Shown in pieces: positions 1 to 7,776 of a DNA stretch of 38,855 nt (within the stretch, counting starts at the first letter, position 1; each line of letters starts with the position of its first letter). This stretch comes from CAIZGX01 sp044239865 (GTDB lineage: Bacteria > Bacteroidota > Bacteroidia > Flavobacteriales_D > Sanyastnellaceae), in assembly GCA_044239865.1 (NCBI GenBank), contig JBIIAO010000006.1, positions 1-38,855 of the forward strand, in the 5' to 3' direction. The translations under genes were made by a program, and so were the position numbers. The notes under the pieces are model-generated. The model was not told where the DNA came from. It saw only the letters and a program-made list of their open reading frames with translations, and made no database searches.

Positions 1-1
1 C

Positions 2-1657
2 ATGGCTCAAAATGTTCGAGCTTGGGGTACTTATTACACAGGTACCGGACAAGTATGGCCGAACGGAGAAGAAAGAGGTAATTCCTGTATTACCGATGCC
101 GCAGGCAATGTTTACATGGTTGGATTCACAAGTTCAAATTCAGATATAGCCACGGCAGGAGCGCACCAAACTGTATATGCAGGTGGTCCCATCGTATTTG
201 GTACAGGAGGTTATGATGCGTTTTTAGTAAAGTTTAATTCAAGTGGAGTAAGACAATGGGCTACATATTATGGAGGGAGCCAAGATGATATGGGAATATC
301 TTGCGCTGTTGACGCTTCAGGGAATGTTTACATGATTGGATCTACAAGTTCCACTTCAGGAATAGCAACGGCAGGAGCGCATGAAACTACAATTAATGAT
401 GGCTTTTTAGTAAAGTTTAATTCAAATGGAGTAAGGCAATGGGGCACTTATTTCGAAGGTAATGGTAATGCCTGCACTACAGATGCTTCCGGCAATATAT
501 ACATAGTTGGATTAACAAATTCCACTTCAGGTATAGCCACAGCAGGGGCGCATCAAACTGTGATGTCGGGCAGTGGTGACGCTTTTTTAGTAAAGTTTAA
601 TTCAAGCGGAGTAAAGCAATGGGGGACTTATTTTGGCGGTGCTTCTTCTGGTGCTTCCGGAATGGAAAAGGGAATATCCTGCGCCACAGATGCTTTAGGT
701 AATGTCTATATGGTTGGGCAAACGCCGTCCACTTCGGGTATAGCCACAACAGGGGCGCATCAAACTATTTATGGCGGAGGTTCTTGTGATGCTTTTTTAG
801 TAAAGTTTAATTCAAGCGGAGTAATGCAATCGGGAACTTATTATGGCGGCGCAGGAGTAGATATAGGATATTCGTGCGCTACCGATGCAACTGGCAATGT
901 ATATTTAGCTGGTGATACACAACAAGAATTCTTGCCTGCATCATCGGGCATGACCACAATAGGAGCGCATCAAAGTGCTTATGGTGGTGGTTATAGTGAC
1001 GGATTCTTAGTAAAATTTGATTCTAACGGTCTAAGGCAATGGGGAACATATTATGGTGGTAGCTTATTAGATGTTTCATTTTCATGCGCTACCGATGCAT
1101 CAGGCAATGTTTACATGTCGGGTAATACACAATCTAGTTCGGGCATAGCCACAGCAGGAGCACATCAAACTACAGTTAATGACGCCTTTTTAGTTAGTTT
1201 TAACTCAAGCGGAGTAAGACAAAGCGGTACCTATTACGGTGGTATCAAAAATGTCTGCACTTCCGATGCTTCAGGTAATGTTTACATGACGGGATATACA
1301 CATTCTAGTTCGGGTATAGCCACAGCAGGAGCGCATCAAACCGATAATGGAAATAATGGTTACAGCGATGCTTTCTTAGTAAAATTTAGTGGCATAAGTT
1401 TGGGTATTAATGAAACTATAAATGATAAATTATTTTCAATTTACCCTAACCCTGCACAAAGTTTAGTCAATGTAAAAGCTGATGCCAAACTTATTGGCAC
1501 TTTTTACACTATTTATGACAACACAGGTAAAGTAGTTTTATCAGGAACAATAAATTCTGAAAACATTAGCGTGGATTTAGGGAATTTAGCGGCAGGTATT
1601 TATTTATTCAATTTAGGAGAAAACGTGAAACAGACATTTAAAGTAATCAAGGAATAA
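2..1657 (+). CDS. SBBP-repeat beta-propeller protein with T9SS type A sorting domain (5' partial)
   Basis: Secreted or cell-surface repeat protein. About seven tandem blades are visible, each opening with a [RK]QWGTYYGG-like segment, then TDASGNVYMxG, SGIATAGAHQT and DAFLVKFNSSGV. This is the SBBP (seven-bladed beta-propeller) pattern. The last roughly 85 residues form a T9SS type A C-terminal domain (SIYPNPAQS, then GIYLFNLG, ending KVIKE), so export by the type IX system is expected. No signal peptide is present. The visible start MAQNVRAWG looks like the end of a signal peptide (..AQ/N..), so the true start most likely lies left of the window and Met1 here is internal. The blades are nearly identical at DNA level, suggesting recent internal duplication. 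Ligand and function are unknown. An attC-like site begins 5 bp after the stop, so this gene may itself be a cassette gene. Confidence 0.85.
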   Translation: MAQNVRAWGTYYTGTGQVWPNGEERGNSCITDAAGNVYMVGFTSSNSDIATAGAHQTVYAGGPIVFGTGGYDAFLVKFNSSGVRQWATYYGGSQDDMGISCAVDASGNVYMIGSTSSTSGIATAGAHETTINDGFLVKFNSNGVRQWGTYFEGNGNACTTDASGNIYIVGLTNSTSGIATAGAHQTVMSGSGDAFLVKFNSSGVKQWGTYFGGASSGASGMEKGISCATDALGNVYMVGQTPSTSGIATTGAHQTIYGGGSCDAFLVKFNSSGVMQSGTYYGGAGVDIGYSCATDATGNVYLAGDTQQEFLPASSGMTTIGAHQSAYGGGYSDGFLVKFDSNGLRQWGTYYGGSLLDVSFSCATDASGNVYMSGNTQSSSGIATAGAHQTTVNDAFLVSFNSSGVRQSGTYYGGIKNVCTSDASGNVYMTGYTHSSSGIATAGAHQTDNGNNGYSDAFLVKFSGISLGINETINDKLFSIYPNPAQSLVNVKADAKLIGTFYTIYDNTGKVVLSGTINSENISVDLGNLAAGIYLFNLGENVKQTFKVIKE

Positions 1658-1661
1658 GCCA

Positions 1662-1745
1662 ACCCTTAACAGCGTGCAAGCGCCATAACCCTGTCGCAGG
1701 CGCAACACAGGGTTACGAGCGCCTGCACGCAAACCGTTATGTGCA
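1662..1745 (+). repeat. attC-like folded recombination site 1
   Basis: A strong imperfect inverted repeat follows the SBBP gene. The left arm is 1672-1694 and the right arm 1707-1730, with a 12-nt loop. Over the arms there are two mismatches and one unpaired extra base (T) on the right side only. The arms are bracketed by CTTAAC (1665-1670) on the left and GTTATG (1736-1741) on the right. This is the R''-L''-loop-L'-R' layout of an integron attC site, including a one-sided extrahelical base. The outer core is not a perfect RYYYAAC, so this is attC-like rather than proven. Confidence 0.55.
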
Positions 1746-1803
1746 ACCCTAAAAGACAGATTAAACTATCGTAGGAAGAATTAGTCAAAAAAAATAAAAA
1801 GAC

Positions 1804-2937
1804 ATGAAAAAAATATTTTTACAATTCATTTTGTTTATTTCATTATCCAATTTGACTTTTGCTCAAACGAATATTTATGACAGTATTTTTGTTGGAGGTC
1901 GTTGGAGAACTTTTTTAACTCATCTTCCAACAGGATATAATACTTCGAACAACTACCCATTAGTTTTAGCATTTCACGGTGGTGGTCTATTAGGTTATCA
2001 ATCCATTCAATATCAATCTCGTTTATCTCAAAAATCAGATACTGCAGGTTTTATTGTTGTATATCCCGAAGGAGTAAAAATTGCAGGAAATAGAACTTGG
2101 AACGCAGGAGGTTGTTGCGCCCCATCAACAACACAAAATATAGACGATGTTGGATTTGTAAATTCTTTACTAAATAATTTATTTGCAAACAGACCAATAG
2201 ATACAACTCGTGTATATGCGACAGGTTTTTCAAATGGTGCATTGTTGTGTTATCGACTTGCTAACCAACTAACAAATCGATTTGCCGCCATAGCGCCAGT
2301 TGCAGGTAATCTAATGTATTATCCTTGGAATCCTGCAAGATCTATCCCAATAATTAGTTTTCATTCTTATCAAGACCAGAATGTAAAATATTTTGGAGGC
2401 GTAACAATTGGTTCAACTGGAACATATTTTCCACCGCAAGACAGTATGTTTAATATAATAAGTACAAATTATTCCTGCGGTATTTTAAAAGACACCTTAT
2501 TCCACAACACTAGCCAATATGATCATTTCAAATATTCAAACTGCTCCTGTAACGCAATAATAGAGCAATTTGTAAGCTATGACGGGGAACATTCTTGGCC
2601 TGGTGGACTTTCTTCAGGAACTGTAACTGTCAGTAATCAATTTAGTGCAACATATTTAATGTGGCAGTTTTTTCAGAATTATACCACAAGCTGTTTAACA
2701 ACTGGAATTGAAAATATCAACGAAAAAAATATTAAAATCGAAGCATTCCCAAATCCATTTTCAGAGAAGATTGAACTAACTAACACGACCGGTAATGAAA
2801 ATTTTACTCTTATCAATTATTTTGGTCAAGTTATTTGGACAGGTAAAAATATTGAACAGCAGAATTTTTCATACTTAACAAATGGTCTTTATTTCCTTAG
2901 AATTGACAATAGAACAATTAAATTAGTGAAACAATGA
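1804..2937 (+). CDS. Secreted PHB-depolymerase/feruloyl-esterase-like hydrolase, T9SS type A
   Basis: Alpha/beta-hydrolase of the LpqC/poly(3-hydroxybutyrate)-depolymerase-like esterase family. The signal peptide is about residues 1-21, ending TFAQ. Strand-turn motifs YPLVLAFHGGG and VVYPEG are followed by the nucleophile elbow GFSNG (Ser143). Likely acid Asp191 (in SYQDQ) and His263 (in GEHSWPGG) complete a triad. CysCys pairs (GGCCAP) suggest disulfides. The last 75 or so residues are a T9SS type A sorting domain (AFPNPFSEK, then NGLYFLRID), so the enzyme is probably exported and surface-attached or released. The stop codon overlaps the ATG of the next, paralogous gene (ATGA), so they are translationally coupled. 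Substrate is not determinable; short-chain polyester, feruloyl and acetyl-xylan esters are all possible. It lies inside the cassette-like unit. Confidence 0.88.
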   Translation: MKKIFLQFILFISLSNLTFAQTNIYDSIFVGGRWRTFLTHLPTGYNTSNNYPLVLAFHGGGLLGYQSIQYQSRLSQKSDTAGFIVVYPEGVKIAGNRTWNAGGCCAPSTTQNIDDVGFVNSLLNNLFANRPIDTTRVYATGFSNGALLCYRLANQLTNRFAAIAPVAGNLMYYPWNPARSIPIISFHSYQDQNVKYFGGVTIGSTGTYFPPQDSMFNIISTNYSCGILKDTLFHNTSQYDHFKYSNCSCNAIIEQFVSYDGEHSWPGGLSSGTVTVSNQFSATYLMWQFFQNYTTSCLTTGIENINEKNIKIEAFPNPFSEKIELTNTTGNENFTLINYFGQVIWTGKNIEQQNFSYLTNGLYFLRIDNRTIKLVKQ

Positions 2938-4085
2938 AAAGAATATTGTTACTAATCTGTTTGAACTTTATTATGCTGACTTGTTGCTTCGGACAAACAG
3001 ATATTTACGACAGCATAAACGTTGGCAACGTTTGGAGAAAATATAATATACATTTACCACTTGGATATAGTTCAAACACAAATTATCCATTAATACTAGG
3101 TTTTCACGGAGGCCAACAGGCAGCGACAAGCTCACAGGGTTGGACAGTGTTTGCATATCAGAGTAAACTTTCTGAAAAGGCTGACAGTTCTGGTTTTATT
3201 GTTGTCTATCCCGAAGGAAGAGTTTTCAATCAAAATCGGTCTTGGAATGCCGGTAATTGTTGTCCACCTGCAATGAATCAAAATGTTGATGATGTTGGCT
3301 TCATCGATAATTTATTAGATACCTTGTTCTCAAATTATCCAATTGACACGACTCGAGTATACGCAACAGGTTCTTCAAATGGCGGTATGCTCTGCAATAG
3401 ATTAGCTTGCGAATTGAGCCATCGTTTTGCGGCTATTGCACCCAATGCATGCTCTCAAATGTATTTTCCTTGTAATCCAACAAACAAAATACCTATAATT
3501 AATTTTCATTCAAAAGTTGACCCGATTGTATTTTACAATGGTGGTATGGGTGGTGCTCCTCCTTTGACAGCTATATTTTTCCCATCACAGGACAGTACAA
3601 TGAATTTATGGTCACAGAAAAACAATTGTCAATCAAGAGACACAATTATAAATGGCAATGGAACGAATTACGACTTCATTAAAATACATAACTGTTCATG
3701 TAATGTAGAAATTCATCATTATGCCACCACTGACGGTAGTCATAGTTGGCCAGGCGGAAATCCGAACAACAATCCTGTATCAACTCAAATTAGTGCGACT
3801 GATTTACTTTGGTCTTTTTTCCAGAATTATACATTAGGCTGCTTGACAACTGGAATTAACGACTTAAACGAAACTAAAGAAGCCATCAAAGCATTTCCGA
3901 ATCCATTTTCAGACAAAATCAACCTGACAAACACGACTGGAAAAGATTTTTTCACACTAATTAATTATTTTGGTCAAGTTATTTGGTCAGGAATAAATAT
4001 TGAGCAGCAAAATTTTTCATACTTATCAAATGGTCTTTATTTCCTGAGAATTGACAATAGGACAATTAAACTAGTGAAACAATGA
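2934..4085 (+). CDS. Second secreted PHB-depolymerase/feruloyl-esterase-like hydrolase, T9SS type A
   Basis: Paralogue of the preceding gene, overlapping it by 4 bp. Signal peptide MKRILLLICLNFIMLTCCFGQ; then YPLILGFHGG, VVYPEG, WNAGNCCPP, nucleophile elbow GSSNG (Ser148), probable Asp196 (SKVDP) and His270 (GSHSWPGG). A T9SS type A domain ends the protein. From IKAFPNPFSDKI onward it is almost identical to that of the upstream copy, while the catalytic domains have diverged clearly. This suggests tandem duplication with later conversion or stronger constraint on the sorting domain. The pair may split substrate range. Attachment site 2 begins 12 bp after the stop. Confidence 0.88.
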   Translation: MKRILLLICLNFIMLTCCFGQTDIYDSINVGNVWRKYNIHLPLGYSSNTNYPLILGFHGGQQAATSSQGWTVFAYQSKLSEKADSSGFIVVYPEGRVFNQNRSWNAGNCCPPAMNQNVDDVGFIDNLLDTLFSNYPIDTTRVYATGSSNGGMLCNRLACELSHRFAAIAPNACSQMYFPCNPTNKIPIINFHSKVDPIVFYNGGMGGAPPLTAIFFPSQDSTMNLWSQKNNCQSRDTIINGNGTNYDFIKIHNCSCNVEIHHYATTDGSHSWPGGNPNNNPVSTQISATDLLWSFFQNYTLGCLTTGINDLNETKEAIKAFPNPFSDKINLTNTTGKDFFTLINYFGQVIWSGINIEQQNFSYLSNGLYFLRIDNRTIKLVKQ

Positions 4086-4096
4086 GAAGAAGGGCA

Positions 4097-4230
4097 GCAC
4101 ATAACAGCACCTACCCAAAAGTGGCGGTTCAGTGGTTAAATCAAGCTTTGTGCTCCTATCAAACTTTTGTGCTGGTTGACAGTGGAGTGCTCCGAAATCG
4201 CCACCTTCGCCAATCTGCAAACCGTTGAGC
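4097..4230 (+). repeat. attC-like folded recombination site 2
   Basis: Bracketed by GCACATAAC (4097-4105) and GTTGAGC (4224-4230). The latter fits the integron core GTTRRRY exactly. Internal complementary arms include GTGGCG (4121-4126) pairing with CGCCAC (4199-4204), extended imperfectly on both sides. The centre (about 4135-4190) is long and contains two similar TTTGTGCT segments. Both attC-like sites share TAACAGC after the left core and CAAACCGTT before the right core. Confidence 0.5.
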
Positions 4231-4331
4231 GTCACTTTTAAAAACCACGACTTCCAAAGTTTAACAATAATTTAATGATCTAAAGAAAAATCAGGGGTGC
4301 ATTAAAAAAATCAACCGTAAAATTCTAAATA

Positions 4332-5354
4332 ATGAAAAACACAAAATTAACAATACTATTAACTTTAGCTTTCTTATCGCTTTGCTCATCAAAAACTAAA
4401 GCTCAGGATGTGGGACCAATAAAAGATACGATTATTAAAGGTGGCCGCCCGCATATGGTTGAATTTATCATTAATGGAAATGGAGCAATACCCAACGGCA
4501 GTGGCATCCAATCTTCTTTAAAATTTAATCCTGCTATCAACATAAACTATTATCTCTCAAAGAACTCATTTATAGGTCTGGATGGTAGTTATTTAACAGC
4601 CAATCCCACTTTCAATATGGATGATTATGCAGCGCCATTTGCAAACAAAGGATTTGCCGATATTATCAAGGATAAAACAAAATTCACCTCAACATCCTTT
4701 TTGCTAACAGGGGGCTATGCTTTCAGGGCAAAAGCAGCTGCGGCCAAAGCTAAAGAATTATATTTAAGATTAGGTGCAGGCTTATCGTTAAACACTTTTC
4801 CAAGCCAAACAATAACCCAGAATTTTAACGGAACCACCGATGTGATTGCAAGGTACCAAACAACTGCAGGCTACAGCAAAACAAACTTAATAATAAAACC
4901 AGCTTTACAATTTAATTTCTGGATCACACCAAATTTTGGAATAACCCTAAACGCCCAATACCAAATGTACTTGGGAAATAAAGATTTTTCATACACTTAT
5001 AAAGACTTAAACGGAATCGATTTTAATGCTGTTCCTCCAACACCTACAGATGTTTTAAATTTTCAAATAAATAATGCCCCAATCATTACAGAAACGGCAT
5101 CAGGTATTACAGGTAACTTAAGTTTCGGAGGGGGTATCGTTTTTAGGCTTAAAACTAGAACTAAGAGTAATCAAACGAATGAACGAATTCCTAAAACTAG
5201 AACTAAGAGTAATCAAACAAATGAACGAATTCCTAAAACTAGAACTAAGAGTAATCAAACGAATGAACGAATTCCTAAAACTAGAACTAAGAGTAATCAA
5301 ACGAATGAACGAATTCATAAAACTAGAACTAAGAGTAATCAAACGAATGAATGA
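4332..5354 (+). CDS. Outer-membrane beta-barrel protein with 14-residue C-terminal repeats, prematurely stopped
   Basis: Signal peptide about residues 1-24 (ending TKAQD), then a region of alternating short strands typical of an OmpA/porin-like Bacteroidetes barrel (NINYYLSKNSFIGLDG, LYLRLGAGLSLNT, ITLNAQYQMYLG, LSFGGGIVFRL). The barrel proper seems to end near residue 273 with GGGIVFRLK. A basic, hydrophilic tail of TRTKSNQTNERIPK-type repeats follows, made by the 42-bp DNA repeat. In the fifth repeat the CGA arginine codon is TGA, giving the stop used here. The frame stays open after it through a sixth repeat to a TAA at 5529-5531, so an intact ancestor would have been about 399 residues. 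The gene follows attC-like site 2 and may be the next cassette gene; its right border was not found. Function unknown. Confidence 0.7.
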   Translation: MKNTKLTILLTLAFLSLCSSKTKAQDVGPIKDTIIKGGRPHMVEFIINGNGAIPNGSGIQSSLKFNPAININYYLSKNSFIGLDGSYLTANPTFNMDDYAAPFANKGFADIIKDKTKFTSTSFLLTGGYAFRAKAAAAKAKELYLRLGAGLSLNTFPSQTITQNFNGTTDVIARYQTTAGYSKTNLIIKPALQFNFWITPNFGITLNAQYQMYLGNKDFSYTYKDLNGIDFNAVPPTPTDVLNFQINNAPIITETASGITGNLSFGGGIVFRLKTRTKSNQTNERIPKTRTKSNQTNERIPKTRTKSNQTNERIPKTRTKSNQTNERIHKTRTKSNQTNE

Positions 5355-5402
5355 ATTCTTAAAACTAGAACTAGGAGTAATCAAACGAATGAACGAATTT
5401 CA
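5151..5402 (+). repeat. 42-bp tandem repeat, six copies
   Basis: Units start at 5151, 5193, 5235, 5277, 5319 and 5361, each beginning AAAACTAGAACTA. Only a few point differences separate them. Because 42 is divisible by three, every frame keeps its phase; two plus frames and one minus frame are open across the tract. Copy 5 carries the change that converts CGA to TGA in the barrel gene's frame. Confidence 0.95.
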
Positions 5403-5469
5403 GGTGGAGCCAGAATGTCTGGCTTTAATATCGGTGGATATACATCAGAAAAAGATTCGATAACTGTAA

Positions 5470-5703
5470 GCTCTCAAGATTTCTTGGAATCAGGGTTATC
5501 GAGGATTCATTTCATTCACCTCAAAAACTAAGCTTATTGACCACTATGAAAAAACTCTTGGTGCAACGCATATTGGCGGACTGGAAGAAAAATGCCGACT
5601 TCAAAAAATGCTTAATCAAAACGAATACCTCGGAAGAAAAAAACTCCCATTGTCTAATTTCATTCAAACTCAAATTCACACGTCAAGAAATGATAATCAA
5701 TAA
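5470..5703 (+). pseudogene. Possible 3' gene remnant, no start codon
   Basis: A 77-codon open frame without a start codon near its beginning. It has a plausible protein composition: an NQGYRGFISF segment, then HYEKTLGATHIGG and GRKKLPLSNF, ending at a TAA that overlaps the next gene's start by 14 bp. It is in a different frame from the barrel read-through, and it reads more protein-like than the other frames here. No family recognised. It may be the end of a disrupted gene marking the junction between the accessory segment and host DNA. This and the repeat tail fill the gap of about 335 bp between the barrel stop and the WG gene. Confidence 0.3.
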
Positions 5704-7000
5704 TTTTTTCAGAAATTTATTTCTTGCCGCCGCTCTCTCGATAGCTTTCGGCCTTCCTCAAACTATCACCGCCCAAACCAAAATCGAAGGGACCTACGAT
5801 CGAAAGCAAAAGAAGTTTATTCCGACAAACGAAATCTATCGCATTTACGATTTCAGAGATGGGTTGGCGAATTTTCGAACCAACGATAAAAAGGGAATTA
5901 TTGATACGTTGGGCAATGTAATCGTGCCGATGAAGTACGACGAAATTGAACCGTTCATGGACGGTGTGGCGCGCGTAGAAATTTTCGGGGACTACCCTAC
6001 CCATTACGGATACATTGACGAACAAGGAAACGAAGTGCTTCCTGTTATCTACACAGATGCTGATGATTGGTTCTACCGCAGTATGCGATTCTCAGATTTA
6101 ATTGTTGTTGGAATAGATCAGAAATACGGGTGCTTCGATAAGAAAGGAAAAAAAGTCCTTCCCCTGGAATACGGTGGCATTGGAAACTATTCAAGCGGAT
6201 TAGCCACCATATACAAAGACGGAAAAATGGGGTGCATCAACAAGGAAGGAAAGATTGTCATACCGATTATTTATGAAAGAATAAGCGACTTCGGATTTGA
6301 AACAACTACCGTTCAAAAAGACGGCAAATGGGGAATCATTAACAAAGCCGGAGAGGTCGTACTTCCTATTATCTACGAAGCTGAAATTCGTTTCAGCGAC
6401 GAATTAGCCATTACGAAACTCAATGGGAAATTCGGTGCCATCACGAAAACAGGAACTATCCTCATTCCCTTTCAGTTCGAAAGCCTCGCTTACTTCCGTG
6501 AAGGACTGGCACATGCCATTCTAAATGGCAAGCACGGATTCATCAATGAAAAAGGAGAAACCATTATCCCCTTCGAATACGACTGGGCTGGAAATTTCAA
6601 CGAAGGATTTGTCATTGCGAAGAAGGACAACCTTTGGGGGCATTTAAATCTTGAAGGAAAAATCACCACTCCCTTCGAATATGAATTAACCGGCGACTTC
6701 AACCGTGGACTTTCCAACGTGAAGAAAAATGGAAAATCGGGAAGAATCAACACCACCGGTAAAATTGTTCTCCCCTGCAAATACGACGGCATTAACGGCT
6801 CCTTCTCCGACGGCAGAATGATCGTGAGCATTAACTTCCCCGAAGGAAGAAAAAAAGGATTTGTAGACGAAGCCGGCAACGAAGTTATTCCGTGCATTTA
6901 TTATGATGTAAAAGCCTTCACAAGTGGAAAGGCGAATGTGCAAAAGGAGAAAGATGGAAAGTGGATTTTCATTGATGTGAATGGGAAGGAAGTGAAGTAG
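5690..7000 (+). CDS. WG-repeat-containing secreted protein
   Basis: About eleven tandem WG (KWG) repeats of around 34 residues fill the mature protein, with the pattern GKWGIINKAGEVVLPIIYE and variants. The chosen start gives a normal signal peptide (MIINNFFRNLFLAAALSIAFG..ITAQ). The longer frame upstream to 5537 would put an atypical charged stretch before that signal, so it is rejected. WG repeats are common in secreted Bacteroidetes proteins, usually of unknown function, and probably form a beta-rich binding scaffold. Unlike its neighbours on both sides, this gene has the GC-richer codon use of the rest of the chromosome. No T9SS domain is seen at the C-terminus. Confidence 0.85.
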   Translation: MIINNFFRNLFLAAALSIAFGLPQTITAQTKIEGTYDRKQKKFIPTNEIYRIYDFRDGLANFRTNDKKGIIDTLGNVIVPMKYDEIEPFMDGVARVEIFGDYPTHYGYIDEQGNEVLPVIYTDADDWFYRSMRFSDLIVVGIDQKYGCFDKKGKKVLPLEYGGIGNYSSGLATIYKDGKMGCINKEGKIVIPIIYERISDFGFETTTVQKDGKWGIINKAGEVVLPIIYEAEIRFSDELAITKLNGKFGAITKTGTILIPFQFESLAYFREGLAHAILNGKHGFINEKGETIIPFEYDWAGNFNEGFVIAKKDNLWGHLNLEGKITTPFEYELTGDFNRGLSNVKKNGKSGRINTTGKIVLPCKYDGINGSFSDGRMIVSINFPEGRKKGFVDEAGNEVIPCIYYDVKAFTSGKANVQKEKDGKWIFIDVNGKEVK

Positions 7001-7098
7001 TAAATTTGTTGGGTCGATGTCAGCCTTTATACTGTTTAACAACCTTTGTTTTGACCCGTGGTTGAGAAACTAAAAGAAATAAGTAAGAATCATTCATA

Positions 7099-7689
7099 AT
7101 GGAACAGAGGAAAACGAAGGTAATTATTGAAGATATAATACAATCTGTACATTTTTTACCTAAACCTATTTTGGAAGATGTACTGCGGTACTTTCAACAT
7201 TTAGAATACCCTAAAAACTATTTCTTACTGAAACCGGGCAAGCCTTGCAAGCACATTTGGTTTATGACAAAAGGCGCCGTAAGATACTACTACACGAATG
7301 AGCAAGGGAAAGAAATAAATACATGGTTCAGCATGGATAGCCAAGTAATTGCAGATACTTCGAGTCTTGTCAAAAATGTACCATCTCAAGAAAGCATTCA
7401 ACTGTTAGAAGATAGTGAAATGTATTCCATTGAATATACTTCACTGCAAACCTTAATTCAAAAACACCATGCATTTTCACTTTGGTATATTAAGTTGGTG
7501 GAGTTGCATTACATAGCACAAATTGAAGATAGACTTACAGATTTGCAATTTCTAGATGCAAAGCAACGATACCAAAAATTGTTAAGCCTATATCCAGATA
7601 TTACAAACCGAATTAGTCTTGGTAATATAGCGTCCTACCTGAATATTACTCAGGAAACACTAAGTAGAATCAGGTCTGGCAAGCCCTAA
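7099..7689 (+). CDS. Crp/Fnr-family transcriptional regulator
   Basis: An N-terminal cyclic-nucleotide-binding-like beta-roll (about residues 20-125; KPGKPCKHIWFMTKGAVRYYY, NTWFSMDS) is followed by a dimerisation helix (about 130-150) and a short C-terminal helix-turn-helix (about 165-196; SLGNIASYLNITQETLSRIR). The recognition helix carries E186, S189 and R190, the ExxSR pattern that in FNR contacts TTGAT half-sites. Only one cysteine is present, so an FNR-type iron-sulfur cluster is unlikely. It is of the common 190-residue Bacteroidetes type whose ligand is unknown. It directly precedes a membrane hydroxylase gene in the same orientation, with an FNR-type box between them, so it probably regulates that gene. 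Confidence 0.88.
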   Translation: MEQRKTKVIIEDIIQSVHFLPKPILEDVLRYFQHLEYPKNYFLLKPGKPCKHIWFMTKGAVRYYYTNEQGKEINTWFSMDSQVIADTSSLVKNVPSQESIQLLEDSEMYSIEYTSLQTLIQKHHAFSLWYIKLVELHYIAQIEDRLTDLQFLDAKQRYQKLLSLYPDITNRISLGNIASYLNITQETLSRIRSGKP

Positions 7690-7696
7690 ACATTTT

Positions 7697-7710
7697 TTGA
7701 TTTACATCAA
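7697..7710. promoter_or_regulatory. FNR-type operator TTGAT-N4-ATCAA
   Basis: TTGATTTACATCAA is a perfect FNR-consensus palindrome, extendable to TTTTGAT/ATCAAAA (7695-7712). It lies 8 bp after the Crp/Fnr stop and 66 bp before the hydroxylase start. A CAATTTTG at 7733-7740 resembles the Bacteroidetes -7 element TAnnTTTG with one mismatch. If it is used, the operator centre would fall about 42 bp upstream of the start point, the class II activator position. Confidence 0.6.
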
Positions 7711-7776
7711 AAGTGCTCAGTAGTAAACTTCTCAATTTTGCAGCGAAACTATCAAGTCAAACAAAATTGAAGTAAT

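Larger units (their letters stand above)
1737..4224 (+). mobile_element. Integron-cassette-like unit carrying two secreted esterases
   Basis: The unit starts inside GTTATGTGC (1736-1744), directly after attC-like site 1, and ends in attC-like site 2 (4097-4230). Its own left core GCACATAAC (4097-4105) is the exact 9-base reverse complement of its start. That is expected if the unit was once circular with its two ends joined in one attC site. It contains two translationally coupled, paralogous esterase genes and little other DNA. No integrase is in the window. Boundaries are inferred from the G/TT crossover rule of integron cassettes. Confidence 0.5.

Noticed and set aside
5118..5463. Overlapping repeat ORFs on both strands (plus 5179-5463, minus 5118-5384)
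   Set aside because: They are open only because the 42-bp unit is a multiple of three; no signal peptide, no independent domain.
5537..5689. Longer N-terminus for the WG-repeat protein
   Set aside because: It would place about 51 charged residues before a clear signal peptide; the start at 5690 fits a secreted protein.
7001..7098. attC-like site between the WG and Crp/Fnr genes
   Set aside because: Short AACAAC and GGTTGAG words occur, but no complementary arms or matching core pair were found.
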